Part shown: positions 38,475 through 48,270 of the stretch, one piece after another
Layout: each line of letters begins with the position of its first letter
How positions within the stretch are numbered: position 1 is the first letter of the stretch
Notes under the pieces: model-generated
Told to the model about the DNA's origin: nothing
The model's input: the letters and a program-made list of their open reading frames with translations, nothing else
The model's database searches: none
Source: Fusobacterium necrogenes
Lineage (GTDB): Bacteria; Fusobacteriota; Fusobacteriia; Fusobacteriales; Fusobacteriaceae
Reading direction: 5' to 3'
Assembly (NCBI RefSeq): GCF_900450765.1
Contig: NZ_UGGU01000003.1
Coordinates: 1,812,854-1,876,853, forward strand
Length of the DNA stretch: 64,000 nucleotides
Program-made: the position numbers and the translations under genes

Positions 38475-39485
38475 ATGGAAAGAGTATTTCTTTATGATAT
38501 GGATAGAGTTCTTCTCATATTCTTACTTTTATCAGATTTAGAAAAAGATAATATCACGTATATAACTTATGAAGGAAAAGAGAAAATCTTAGAAAAGTTA
38601 ACTGGAAGGAAGATAATCTTAGAAAAGTCTAGAATGTATGCTAAAAATCCCAAATTTAATAGATTTAAGATGGCTAGCTATATAGGAGATATAAGGCATG
38701 ATTTAGCACCACTTCTAAAGAGGATAGAAAGTGGTGAGAGTCAACTTTATGGAATGGATAATCTAGAATTGGGAAGAAGGGTATTCTATAAGGAAAAAAT
38801 AAATGTAATAGAGGAAGGAACTTTAAATTATATGCCATATAAGGCAGCTCCTAGTGGAATGAAAGAAAAGATACAGGACATTATAGCCAAACTCTATGGA
38901 ATAGGAGAAAGAAAAGTATTGATGGGCTATGGAGATAGATGTAAAAAAATCTATCTCACATCTTCACTTTGTGAAAAAATACCTCAAGGGCTTGAAAATA
39001 AAGCTGAGGTAATAGATCTTCAAGAGCTATGGAATAAAAAGAGCGAAAATGAAAAGAGATTGATAAAAGATGTTTTTAGTTTTAATGAAGAGATATTTCA
39101 AAAGGTAGATGGAGAAACAGTAATGATTTTCACTCAGCCTATATCAGAAGATGGAATAGTATCAGAAGAAAGAAAAATAGAACTATATACTAAAGTATTA
39201 GCTAAATATCCCAATAAGTCTATTATAATAAAACCTCATCCAAGAGAAAAAACAGATTATTCTAAATATTTTAAAGAGTGTTATGTGATGAAAGAGAAGT
39301 ATCCAGTGGAACTTTTAAGTGTTATGGGAATAAAATTAGAAAGAGTGGTTACTCTTTTCTCTACAGCTGTATTTGGTTTTGGAAAAGATGTAGCAATAGA
39401 TTTTTATGGAACAGAGGTAGATGATAAACTCTTTGAAAGATTTGGAAGCTGTGATAGTATAATGGTAAGAAATGCAGAGCTTTAA
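38475..39485 (+). CDS. Sialyltransferase-like glycosyltransferase
   Basis: A 336-residue probable GT-B enzyme. Three short motifs fit bacterial sialyltransferases of the GT52/polysialyltransferase type: a D/E-D/E-G site in NVIEEGTLNY, an HP motif in IIKPHPRE and an S/T-rich motif in TLFSTAVFG. A CMP-sugar synthetase two genes later supports a CMP-activated nonulosonic acid donor. AGGAGGT precedes ATG 38475 (GTG 38472 is possible). Overall similarity is weak, so the exact sugar is open. Confidence 0.7.
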   Translation: MERVFLYDMDRVLLIFLLLSDLEKDNITYITYEGKEKILEKLTGRKIILEKSRMYAKNPKFNRFKMASYIGDIRHDLAPLLKRIESGESQLYGMDNLELGRRVFYKEKINVIEEGTLNYMPYKAAPSGMKEKIQDIIAKLYGIGERKVLMGYGDRCKKIYLTSSLCEKIPQGLENKAEVIDLQELWNKKSENEKRLIKDVFSFNEEIFQKVDGETVMIFTQPISEDGIVSEERKIELYTKVLAKYPNKSIIIKPHPREKTDYSKYFKECYVMKEKYPVELLSVMGIKLERVVTLFSTAVFGFGKDVAIDFYGTEVDDKLFERFGSCDSIMVRNAEL

Positions 39486-39500
39486 AAATAGGAGAAAATA

Positions 39501-40808
39501 ATGAGTAGTGGAGGAAAAATAACTAAAAATATAGCTTGGCTTATGTTTGACCAAGTATTTATACTATTGTTACAATTTTTAGTAGGAATAAAAATTGCCA
39601 ATTACTATGGAGCAGAACTCTATGGAAAATATAATTATGCTGTATCTCTAGTAGCATTTTCAGCAATACTATTTGAGTTGCTCAACAGTAGGGTAATAAA
39701 AAAGTACTATACGGAGGACAACTTCAATAATATTATCTTCAATGTGAATTTTTTTCGTAACAGTATGGCTGGGATAATAATATTTATACCTATAATTTTA
39801 AAATTTACAGTTGGTATGGATAATCTTCTTTTCTATATGCTACTGCTTATCTGTTTGGATAATATACTTACTACGGCAACTTATGGGATAGAAAACTTTT
39901 TTGAGTTTAAGCTGGAATCTAGAAGAATAGTTATCTCAAATAATATAGTAAAAATAATATCTTACTCTCTTCAATATGTGGGAATGTTATATGGAATGGG
40001 GATAGTAGTTGTTCCTGCTATAAGGTGTATAGGTAGCCTTATAAGAATGGGGATATTGAAACTTCAATATAGAAGAATCTATCTATCAAAACTTTCAAAT
40101 ATAGAGAGAAGGATAGATAAAAATCTACTCTATCAAATAATAGATGAGGGGAAATTTTTGTGGATAACCTATATATCATTTTTAGTCTATACTCAAGTGG
40201 ACAGACTTATGATAAAATACTATATGGGAGTAGTAGATGTAGGGATATATACAATAGGAGTACAGCTCTCTACTATCTTAGCCATACTTTTAGGTCCTGT
40301 ACAAAATTCACTTTTTCCTAAGATGATGGAGCTGTATAGAAAGGATTATAAGGAGTATTACCAATTTTATCTTTTTTCTAATACTCTAGTGACACAATTT
40401 TATTTTATAATAACCTTAGTATCAATATTTGTAGTAAAATATACCTTTGGATATGTATATGCACAGGAATATAGTCCAGCTATTGAGGTTTATATTATTT
40501 TAGCAGCATCAATATTTATAAAAGCCAATGGTTCATTGCAAACTGGACATATGACTCTTAAAAATATTACTAAAAAAAGTTTTTATAAAACTCTTATAAG
40601 CCTCATGATAAACATAATTTTAAATGTTCTTCTTATACCTAAATATGGAATAAATGGAGCAGCAATTGCTACTTTAATCACTCAATTTACAGCACTGTTT
40701 TTAATAGACTTCTTTATAACTGAGTATAGAGAGCAAGCGTGGATTCAATTAAAATCACTTAATACCTTCTATCTTTTAAAGGAGATATGGAGAAGATATA
40801 AAAAATAG
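39501..40808 (+). CDS. Second polysaccharide flippase (Wzx-like)
   Basis: A 435-residue membrane protein with about twelve helices, opening with ITKNIAWLMFDQVFILLLQFLVGIKIANYYGAELYG, given here as the parts ITKNIAWLMF and ANYYGAELYGKYNYA, the usual entry of MOP-family exporters. It sits between the sialyltransferase-like gene and the CMP-sugar synthetase. AGGAG precedes ATG 39501. Two flippases in one window suggest two separate glycans. Confidence 0.87.
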   Translation: MSSGGKITKNIAWLMFDQVFILLLQFLVGIKIANYYGAELYGKYNYAVSLVAFSAILFELLNSRVIKKYYTEDNFNNIIFNVNFFRNSMAGIIIFIPIILKFTVGMDNLLFYMLLLICLDNILTTATYGIENFFEFKLESRRIVISNNIVKIISYSLQYVGMLYGMGIVVVPAIRCIGSLIRMGILKLQYRRIYLSKLSNIERRIDKNLLYQIIDEGKFLWITYISFLVYTQVDRLMIKYYMGVVDVGIYTIGVQLSTILAILLGPVQNSLFPKMMELYRKDYKEYYQFYLFSNTLVTQFYFIITLVSIFVVKYTFGYVYAQEYSPAIEVYIILAASIFIKANGSLQTGHMTLKNITKKSFYKTLISLMINIILNVLLIPKYGINGAAIATLITQFTALFLIDFFITEYREQAWIQLKSLNTFYLLKEIWRRYKK

Positions 40809-40822
40809 AAAGGAGGAGAAAA

Positions 40823-41536
40823 ATGTACAAAGGAAAGAGAATATTAGGGATAATACCAGCTAGAGGTGGAAGTAAGGGAATACCTTCTAAAAATATAATA
40901 GAGATATATGGGAAACCACTTATACAATATTCAATAGAGTGTGCTAACTCATCAAAATATTTAGATAGGACAGTTATTTCCACTGATGATTTAGAGATAA
41001 AAGCTGTGGCAGAAAAATTTGGAGGAGATGTTCCTTTTATGAGACCTGCAGAGTTAGCTCAAGATACATCTAAGACAATAGATGCAGTGGTACACGCTAT
41101 AAATTGGCTAAAGGAGCATGGAGAGGAGTATGATTATCTAGTATTACTTCAAAATACTGTACCTCTCAGAAAAGGTTGGCATATAGATGAGGCAATAGAA
41201 AAGCTTTTTGAAAGTGATGAAAAGAGCCTTGTAAGCGTTACAGAAGTTGATGAGAACCCAGTACTTATGAGAACTATTAATGAAGATGGAACTGTAAAAA
41301 ATCTTCTTTCTTTAAATAGTACAATGAGAAGACAGGATTTTCCAAAATTCTATAGAGTAAATGGAGCTATATATATTCAAGAGTTAAATAAGGATTTTGG
41401 ATTGGATACAAGTCTTAATGATGGTAGGCTTGCCTATGTGATGAATGAAAAATACTCAGTAGATATAGATACGTACTTAGATATCAAAAAGATAGAATAT
41501 TACCTAGAACAAGAATTAAACGGAAATAATACATAA
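40823..41536 (+). CDS. neuA: CMP-nonulosonic acid synthetase (NeuA-like)
   Basis: A 237-residue cytidylyltransferase that activates sialic acid or a relative (legionaminic, pseudaminic acid) with CTP. IIPARGGSKGIPSKN is the signature CTP-binding loop and RPAELAQDTSKTIDAV the next conserved block. GAAAGGAGGAG precedes ATG 40823. The sugar-building genes (neuB, neuC or equivalents) are not in the window, so the substrate may be imported or made elsewhere. Confidence 0.88.
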   Translation: MYKGKRILGIIPARGGSKGIPSKNIIEIYGKPLIQYSIECANSSKYLDRTVISTDDLEIKAVAEKFGGDVPFMRPAELAQDTSKTIDAVVHAINWLKEHGEEYDYLVLLQNTVPLRKGWHIDEAIEKLFESDEKSLVSVTEVDENPVLMRTINEDGTVKNLLSLNSTMRRQDFPKFYRVNGAIYIQELNKDFGLDTSLNDGRLAYVMNEKYSVDIDTYLDIKKIEYYLEQELNGNNT

Positions 41537-41561
41537 AAAGATTTTTTTTCTATAAACAGTG

Positions 41562-41570
41562 TGATATAAT
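41562..41570 (+). promoter_or_regulatory. Extended -10 promoter of the FMN-binding protein gene
   Basis: TGATATAAT at 41562-41570 is an extended -10 element with a T-rich, non-consensus -35 region, about 40 bases before the GTG start. Confidence 0.6.
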
Positions 41571-41610
41571 GTATTTAATATAAATTTAGAGATATTAGGA
41601 GGAAAGAGAA

Positions 41611-41970
41611 GTGGATGTTGAGAAAATTAGAAAAATTTCTGTGATTGCTTTTATTGTAGTTGGATTGGCGTGTATATTCGTAGAAAAAGCTAATGCACCA
41701 AAAGAATATACGGGTGTAGGAGAAGGCTTATATGATAATATCAATGTGAGAATACTTGCTAAGAGAAATTCTAAAGGAGAAGTTAGAATCTCAGATGTTA
41801 AGTATACTCATGGTGATACGCCAGAGATAGCTGACCCAGCTATTGGACAGTTGATTACAAGATTAAAATCAACTCAAGATATTTCAAAGTTAGATATAGT
41901 AGCAGGAGCAAGCTACAGTTCAGAAGGATTTATAACGGCTATAGAAGATGCTATATCTAAAGTAGAGTAA
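41611..41970 (+). CDS. Membrane-anchored FMN-binding domain protein
   Basis: A 119-residue protein with one N-terminal hydrophobic segment (about 9-25) that anchors or exports it, then a small FMN-binding domain. DIVAGASYSSEGFITAIEDA resembles the (D)xxxGA(T/S)xSS motif that receives covalent FMN via a Thr/Ser in RnfG/NqrC-like proteins. The start is GTG 41611, eight bases after AGGAGG. It may take part in extracytosolic electron transfer; its partner is unknown. Confidence 0.8.
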   Translation: MDVEKIRKISVIAFIVVGLACIFVEKANAPKEYTGVGEGLYDNINVRILAKRNSKGEVRISDVKYTHGDTPEIADPAIGQLITRLKSTQDISKLDIVAGASYSSEGFITAIEDAISKVE

Positions 41971-41971
41971 T

Positions 41972-42006
41972 AAATAAAAGCCCTAAATAGGGCTTTTATT
42001 TATTTT
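41972..42006 (+). terminator. Terminator after the FMN-binding protein gene
   Basis: AAATAAAAGCCCTA and TAGGGCTTTTATTT form a perfect 14-bp stem around AA, followed by TATTTT. Confidence 0.9.
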
Positions 42007-42037
42007 AAAATTATATGTAAAGTATTTAATAAAATTA

Positions 42038-42066
42038 TTGACAAAAAATCTTATATATATTAATAT
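42038..42066 (+). promoter_or_regulatory. Strong promoter of the autotransporter gene
   Basis: A perfect TTGACA (42038-42043), a 17-base spacer and TAATAT (42061-42066). An AT-only palindrome-like stretch (42052-42075) covers the -10 and could be an operator. Confidence 0.75.
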
Positions 42067-42108
42067 GTATATATAAACTAAAATTGTTAAAAAAAACTAG
42101 GAGTATAT

Positions 42109-45100
42109 ATGAGATTTAGAAAAAATTTATTTTTATATTTTATAGCATTAAATGTAACTTATGGAGGCACGGTTTCTGATTTAATTGATTATCAATTGTA
42201 TAAGGACTTTGCAATGAATAAAGGAAAGTTCAAAGTAGGGGCTACAAATGTAGTAGTTGAGAGAAAAGATGGAAGTTTTAAAGTGATTAATTTACCTATT
42301 CCAGATTTTTCAACAACAGATTCTAGTGCAGTAGGAACTTTGATAGACCCTAACTATGTAGCTGGAGTAAAACATAACAGAGGGTATACTACAGTAAAAT
42401 ATGGGTATAACACAGGGCATACTTATAAGTTGATAGATAGAAATGAGAAGTCTAATAGAGATTACCACACACCTAGGTTAAATAAGGTAGTTACAGATGT
42501 AGCACCTACTAAGTATAAACAAGATGATACCCTAGTACAAGATTGGAAAAATAAATACTCTTTATTTGCTAGAGTGGGAAGTGGGATACAATATATTCAA
42601 AGTGAAAATGGAGATAAGAAATATGAAGCTTGGGCTTATGAATACCTCACTGGTGGAATCATAACAAGTGATATGCTATACAAAGGGATATGGGTAGATG
42701 ATAGAGGAGAAAATATGAATAACTATTTGGATAAGAGTCCTCTACCAATTTATATAGAACAGGGAGATAGTGGATCACCACTATGGGGATTTAATAATGA
42801 AACTCAAGAGTGGGAGTTGGTTGCTTTTGGAATGGCAATATCATCAACAGTAAGTATATATATTCCAGTAGATAAGGCGTTTATGGAGCAAGTAATGGGA
42901 GAGGATTATCTTCCAGAGGTAAATGATATAAAGGCTAATGGAGAGATAGTTTGGGGAGCAGCAAATACTGAAGAGGGAAGTAATACAGGAACTGGAACTA
43001 TAACTCAAGGAGATAAAACTTGGACATACAATGGTTTAAAATCTGATATAGATCTATCTAAGGCTACTAATGATGAACTTAATTTTACAAAACATCTGAC
43101 TTTTGCTGGAGAGGGTGGAACTATTAAATTAGAAGATTCTATTAATATGGGAGCTGGAAAACTTACCTTTAAAAATAACTACACAGTTAAAGGAGAAACT
43201 GGAGAAGAGACTTGGGTAGGAGCAGGAATAGAGATAGCTAAGAATAAAGAGGTACTTTGGCAGGTAAATGGAGTAAAGGGAGATGCTCTTCATAAAATAG
43301 GAGAAGGAACATTACATGTAAATGCTACTGGAAAAAATGAGGGAGCTTTAAATGTAGGAGATGGAATAGTTATTTTAGACCAACAAGCTGATGAAAATGG
43401 AAATAAACAGGCTTTTGACTATATAGATATAGTTAGTGGAAGAGCTACTGTAGTATTAAAGGATTCAGAACAAATAGATACCTCTAAGATTAACTTTGGA
43501 TTTAGAGGGGGAAGATTAGATGTAGATGGAAATAATATAACTTTTGGTGATATAAATGCTGTTGATTTTGGAGCTATGATAGTAAATCATAATAATGAGA
43601 AAAAAGCAGTGATAGAGATAGATACAGATAAATTCAAAAAAGATACTTCAATTTATCATGGACATTTTGGAGAAAATGATAAAGATAAAGTAAATGGAGA
43701 GATGGATGTAAATATCTCTGGTAGTGGAGTAAAAACTTTTGCTGTTACTGGAGGTTCTACATTAAATGGAAACTTTAATTTAAATGGGAAGGGAACAACT
43801 CTTATTTTATCAGGAGAAAGAGATCTTCATGCGGGAGAGGATATAAAGAAAACGACTATAAATGGCGATTACTATTCTAGTCAGTTTGATTTTAAAAATG
43901 TCAATATGTCTGAAGGGACAGAGTTCCAAGGAGGAGTATACTCAATTATCAATGGTAATATAAATACCAATAAAGATAACAAAGTAGTTTTAGGATATGT
44001 GGATGGTGAAAGTGAACTTGTTTATGATTCTACACAGGAAACTAAGACTCAGACTGCAACTAAAGTTACTCTAAATGATGAAAATACAAATGGAAAATTT
44101 AAAAAGATAACTACTTTCTACAAGGGAGATTTAAATATCGAAAATAACTCTGATTTGAAAGTTGGGTATGCAAGAGTTGAAGGAAATACAACTTTAAAAA
44201 ATAGTAAGGCAAGTTTTACAAATTCACTAATGATTGGAAATATAACTCAAGATAAGAGTGATTCTACAATAAATGAAGTAACTTTAATAGGAAATTTAGA
44301 TCTATATAATGGGTCAAATTCTGCTGTATCTGATTCTGTAGTTGAAGGAAATATAAAATTAGATGATAGCCACTTAGTTTTAAAGGATTCTCAAATAAAT
44401 GGAAAAATATCAGCAACTGAAGGGAAGTTAAATCTATATAGTACTGTCTGGACTATAACTGAAGATTCACAAGTAGATACTCTATTAATAGGCGGAGATA
44501 GTCAGATTAAATTTAATACAAGATCTGTTGCTAGAAGTGCAAGAGCTTTTTCGACTTTAGAGGCCGATAATTTCTCAGGGAGTACTTCAGTAACATTTAA
44601 TGCTAATTCCTCTACTGGAGAAAGTGATAGATTAATTATTAATAATTTAACAGATGGAAATAGTGAATTAAAAGTAGATTTAAAAGATAATGCAGAAATT
44701 CCAAATTATGGAAGTAAGTTTAAAATAATGGAGATTAAAGCAGCCGAAGATAAAAGCATAAATATAGTTACTGGAGATGGAAAAGATAATAAAATTGATA
44801 TTGGATCTGTAAAAGTAGGTATAAAAGTAACTAAAAATGAGCAAGGAGACTTAATTTTAGATTCAAGTTTAGGAACTACTCCTGATTCTAAGCCAGATGG
44901 AGATATAGTAGTAGATGTAGAGATTCCAGAGATAAACTCATCAAATCAAAAAATAGTCAGTGGATCGACAACAAACACTATGGCAGCTGAATATGCAGCT
45001 AGGGGAGAGGTATTGAGAAGTCAAAAAAGAGTAATAAAAGATTCCATGAGAAATATGGATAAGGATAAATTTGAAGGTGGAGCTTATTATGTAGGAAATT

Positions 45101-45858
45101 ATTCTGAATCTAAATATGAAAGTGACAAGTTTAGAAAGTTTGATCAAAAAATAATTAACCATGGTTTTGCATATGAAAAAGATATAGTATTAAGTAGTAA
45201 TTTGGATAATTATGCAGGAGTAGCATTTATCTATGGTAAGTCTAATATAGAGTATGGAGAGGGGTATTCTGGAAATATTGAAAGTTTTTCAGGACATGTA
45301 TACTCAAAATTAGTAAAAGATAATGAATTGTATTTAAAGGGTGATCTAGGTTTAACTCATCTAAAAGAGGAGATAAATGAAAGAAAATTTGAGACAAATA
45401 TTTTTAGCTTAGGAACAGGAGTGGGAATTAAAAAAGAAATTTTAGGAGCAAAACTTATAACAGGTGTAGATATGAACCTATATTATCTACCAGGTGTTGA
45501 CTATACTTTAGACTTCAAAAATGAAAAATTACAAAGAGCTAGTGTAGAAAAAGAGTTAGTAGTTGAAATAATTCCAGAGATAAGATTAGAGAAGCAATTT
45601 CATTACGGAGATTTAAAACTTATTCCATATGGAGCTTTATCTTATGAATTTAATGATTATTTGTTCAATAAGGCTCCAGAGTTAAAAACTGCAGGAACAA
45701 AAATAGGAACAGCTCTTATAGAAAGAGGTGGAAGTATAACAATAGGTGGAGGTACTGAGTATAAAAATTTAGGATTAGACTTAGAGGTAAAATATTTAAT
45801 TGGAGAGTATGGGGCTGAAAAGCTTACAGGAACATTAAAATTAAAATATAGATTTTAG
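42109..45858 (+). CDS. Serine-protease autotransporter (peptidase S6-like)
   Basis: A 1249-residue type Va secreted protein. A signal peptide (about 1-18) leads into an S6/chymotrypsin-like protease domain with the full triad: His89 (GVKHNRGY), Asp118 (RDYHTPRLNK) and Ser221 (QGDSGSPL). Residues 290-930 form a repetitive beta-helix passenger with many Asn/Gly strands. The last 280 or so residues are the membrane barrel ending LKLKYRF. It resembles IgA-protease/SPATE proteins; targets may be host proteins or its own release. Single gene with its own promoter. Confidence 0.92.
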   Translation: MRFRKNLFLYFIALNVTYGGTVSDLIDYQLYKDFAMNKGKFKVGATNVVVERKDGSFKVINLPIPDFSTTDSSAVGTLIDPNYVAGVKHNRGYTTVKYGYNTGHTYKLIDRNEKSNRDYHTPRLNKVVTDVAPTKYKQDDTLVQDWKNKYSLFARVGSGIQYIQSENGDKKYEAWAYEYLTGGIITSDMLYKGIWVDDRGENMNNYLDKSPLPIYIEQGDSGSPLWGFNNETQEWELVAFGMAISSTVSIYIPVDKAFMEQVMGEDYLPEVNDIKANGEIVWGAANTEEGSNTGTGTITQGDKTWTYNGLKSDIDLSKATNDELNFTKHLTFAGEGGTIKLEDSINMGAGKLTFKNNYTVKGETGEETWVGAGIEIAKNKEVLWQVNGVKGDALHKIGEGTLHVNATGKNEGALNVGDGIVILDQQADENGNKQAFDYIDIVSGRATVVLKDSEQIDTSKINFGFRGGRLDVDGNNITFGDINAVDFGAMIVNHNNEKKAVIEIDTDKFKKDTSIYHGHFGENDKDKVNGEMDVNISGSGVKTFAVTGGSTLNGNFNLNGKGTTLILSGERDLHAGEDIKKTTINGDYYSSQFDFKNVNMSEGTEFQGGVYSIINGNINTNKDNKVVLGYVDGESELVYDSTQETKTQTATKVTLNDENTNGKFKKITTFYKGDLNIENNSDLKVGYARVEGNTTLKNSKASFTNSLMIGNITQDKSDSTINEVTLIGNLDLYNGSNSAVSDSVVEGNIKLDDSHLVLKDSQINGKISATEGKLNLYSTVWTITEDSQVDTLLIGGDSQIKFNTRSVARSARAFSTLEADNFSGSTSVTFNANSSTGESDRLIINNLTDGNSELKVDLKDNAEIPNYGSKFKIMEIKAAEDKSINIVTGDGKDNKIDIGSVKVGIKVTKNEQGDLILDSSLGTTPDSKPDGDIVVDVEIPEINSSNQKIVSGSTTNTMAAEYAARGEVLRSQKRVIKDSMRNMDKDKFEGGAYYVGNYSESKYESDKFRKFDQKIINHGFAYEKDIVLSSNLDNYAGVAFIYGKSNIEYGEGYSGNIESFSGHVYSKLVKDNELYLKGDLGLTHLKEEINERKFETNIFSLGTGVGIKKEILGAKLITGVDMNLYYLPGVDYTLDFKNEKLQRASVEKELVVEIIPEIRLEKQFHYGDLKLIPYGALSYEFNDYLFNKAPELKTAGTKIGTALIERGGSITIGGGTEYKNLGLDLEVKYLIGEYGAEKLTGTLKLKYRF

Positions 45859-45880
45859 AAATTTATTATAAATTTTTTAA

Positions 45881-45930
45881 GAAGGAGTGTTGGTAATTTA
45901 ATAATTTATAGCATCTCCTTCTTTTATTTT
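45881..45930 (+). terminator. Possible terminator after the autotransporter gene
   Basis: GAAGGAGTG pairs with CATCTCCTTC (one bulge) across a long AT loop and is followed by TTTTATTTT. Weaker than the other terminators. Confidence 0.5.
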
Positions 45931-45995
45931 CCTCTAGAAAAAGGGGAAAAAATAGTATAAAATATTATAAAAATAAATCATTTAGGGGTGAGAGT

Positions 45996-46829
45996 ATGAA
46001 AATAGGATTAGTTTTGGAAGGTGGAGGAATGAGAGGTGTCTATACAGTAGGAGTATTAGATGCTTTTAGGAAATATAACTTTATGCCAGATTATGTAATA
46101 GGAGTTTCTGCTGGAGCTTCTAATGCAGCTTCATATATATCTAAGCAAGATGGAAGAGCACTTAGAACTAATATAAATTATATAGGGGATAAGAGATATC
46201 TTAGTTGGAGTAACTACTTAAAAACAGGTTCTCTCTTTGGAATGGAGTTTTTATATGAAGAGATTCCAGAGAAGTTAGATCCTTTTGATTACAATAGTTT
46301 CTTTGCTAATCCGTGTGATTTTAAAGTGGGAGTTACTAATGCTGAAACTGGAAAAGCAGAGTTTTATGGAAAGGACTCCATACATGATGGAGCAACTATA
46401 TTGAAAGCTTCATCTTCTATTCCTTTAGTAGCTAATCCTGTAACTTATAGTGGGAAAATATATTTTGATGGAGGGACATCAGCTCCTATACCTGTATCAC
46501 AAGCTTTAAAAGATGGTTGTGATAAACTTATAGTAGTTTTAACTAGAGATAGAAATTTTATAAAGCCTCCACTAAAATGTTTTCCATTAGTAGCTTGGAA
46601 GATGAGAAAATATCCAGCAATGGTGGAACTGTTAAAAAGACATCATAAAGTATATAAAGAGAATCAAGAGGAGATAAGAAGATTAGAAAAAGAGGGAAAA
46701 GCTATGGTTATAGCTCCCTCTGCTCCTTTAAAAATAGATAGATTTGAGAAGAGCAGAGAGAGATTATTATCTGTATATCACCAAGGATTTGCTGATGGAG
46801 AAAAATTTATAAAGAGTTTTAAATATTAA
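45996..46829 (+). CDS. Patatin-family phospholipase (YjjU-like)
   Basis: A 277-residue acyl hydrolase. It shows LEGGGMRGVYTVGVLDA (oxyanion motif), the intact nucleophile motif GVSAG and DGG in YFDGGTSAPIP. The length fits the short bacterial YjjU/RssA-type proteins rather than plant-like patatins. No signal peptide, so probably cytosolic. GGGGTGAG precedes ATG 45996. It converges on argH with a four-base overlap of the ends. Confidence 0.87.
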   Translation: MKIGLVLEGGGMRGVYTVGVLDAFRKYNFMPDYVIGVSAGASNAASYISKQDGRALRTNINYIGDKRYLSWSNYLKTGSLFGMEFLYEEIPEKLDPFDYNSFFANPCDFKVGVTNAETGKAEFYGKDSIHDGATILKASSSIPLVANPVTYSGKIYFDGGTSAPIPVSQALKDGCDKLIVVLTRDRNFIKPPLKCFPLVAWKMRKYPAMVELLKRHHKVYKENQEEIRRLEKEGKAMVIAPSAPLKIDRFEKSRERLLSVYHQGFADGEKFIKSFKY

Positions 46830-48244
46830 TCTAAAATATTATTTAATTTAAACTCATTTACATGTTTTTCAGAATCAAGAATAAATTTATCTAAAAATTC
46901 AATATGAGCTAAAACACTTTCTTCACCAGGACCACCTAGTGTGGTTCTTTTTTCTACACAATTTTTAATAGAGATAGCTTCATAGATATCATTGTCAAAA
47001 AGCTCAGAGAAATTTTTATAATTTTCAAAAGTTAAATTTTCAAATGTAGTATTATTATCAATACAGTAAGCTACCATACTTCCTACTATTTTATAGGCAT
47101 CTCTAAAGCTCATTCCTTTTTCTGTCAAGAAATCAGCTACATCAGTGGCATTTATGAATCCTTGAGAGGCAGCTAAAAGCATGTTTTCTTTTTTAACTGT
47201 GAGAGTATGGAACATTCCTATAAATACATTTAAACAAGCTTTTACAGTATCTAGGGCATCAAAGAAATTTTCTTTATCCTCTTGCATATCTTTATTATAA
47301 GCTAGAGGTATTCCTTTCATTGTCGTAAGTAGAGCCATGAGATCTCCAAATACCCTTCCACTTTTTCCTCTAATTAATTCAGCAGCGTCTGGATTTTTTT
47401 TCTGAGGCATGATACTACTTCCTGTAGAGAATGAATCACTGAGTTCAATATATCCATAATCGTTTGAACTAAATATGATTATCTCCTCACAGAAACGAGA
47501 AAGGTGAACCATAATAAGAGAAAAAGCATTGATGATTTCAATTAAATAATCTCTATCACTTACACTGTCCATACTATTCCAAGTAGGAGCTGAAAACCCT
47601 AATTGAGAGGCTGTAAACTGTCTATCTAGAGGATAAGTAGTACCAGCTAGGGCGGCAGATCCAAGTGGAGATGTATCAGCTAAACTTATAGCATTAGAAA
47701 GTCTTATATAATCTCTTCTAAACATCTCAGCATAAGCTAGGATATAGTGAGCAAAAGATACAGGTTGAGCTTTTTGTAAATGAGTAAATCCTGGCATATA
47801 TGTAGATAAATTTTCCTTGGCCATAGAGTTTATAACTTCTAATAAATCTAAAAGAAGAGCCTGTATTTTTACTACTTCATCTTTAGTAAAAAGCTTCATA
47901 TCAACAGCCACTTGATCATTTCTACTTCTACCAGTATGGAGTTTTTTTCCTACATCACCAATTCTATCAATGAGTATTTTTTCAATATTCATATGAATAT
48001 CTTCATACTCAATAGAAAATTCTATTTTTCCAGCTTCAATATCTCTTAATATATCTTTTAAGGTCCTTTCAATTAATTGAGAGTCTTCAAGAGATATTAT
48101 TCCTTGTTTCCCAAGACCTCTTACATGGGCAATACTACCCATAATATCGTATTTGTACAGTCTTTTGTCAAAACTGATAGATGAATGAAAATCTAAGATT
48201 AAGTGACTTGCTTTTTCTTTGAATCTTCCTGAAAAAAATTGCAT
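46826..48244 (-). CDS. argH: Argininosuccinate lyase
   Basis: ArgH splits argininosuccinate into arginine and fumarate, the last step of arginine synthesis. The 472-residue protein has the fumarase/ASL signature GSSIMPQKKNP, HTGRSRNDQVA near the N-terminus and TGFTHLQ-like (GFTHLQKAQP). The start ATG at 48244 has GGAGG upstream on the minus strand. It lies 26 bases behind an OmpA-like lipoprotein gene and is likely co-transcribed with it. No argG or other arg gene is nearby. Confidence 0.95.
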   Translation of the reverse strand: MQFFSGRFKEKASHLILDFHSSISFDKRLYKYDIMGSIAHVRGLGKQGIISLEDSQLIERTLKDILRDIEAGKIEFSIEYEDIHMNIEKILIDRIGDVGKKLHTGRSRNDQVAVDMKLFTKDEVVKIQALLLDLLEVINSMAKENLSTYMPGFTHLQKAQPVSFAHYILAYAEMFRRDYIRLSNAISLADTSPLGSAALAGTTYPLDRQFTASQLGFSAPTWNSMDSVSDRDYLIEIINAFSLIMVHLSRFCEEIIIFSSNDYGYIELSDSFSTGSSIMPQKKNPDAAELIRGKSGRVFGDLMALLTTMKGIPLAYNKDMQEDKENFFDALDTVKACLNVFIGMFHTLTVKKENMLLAASQGFINATDVADFLTEKGMSFRDAYKIVGSMVAYCIDNNTTFENLTFENYKNFSELFDNDIYEAISIKNCVEKRTTLGGPGEESVLAHIEFLDKFILDSEKHVNEFKLNNILD

Positions 48245-48270
48245 CGTTGCTTTCCTCCTACATGATTATG

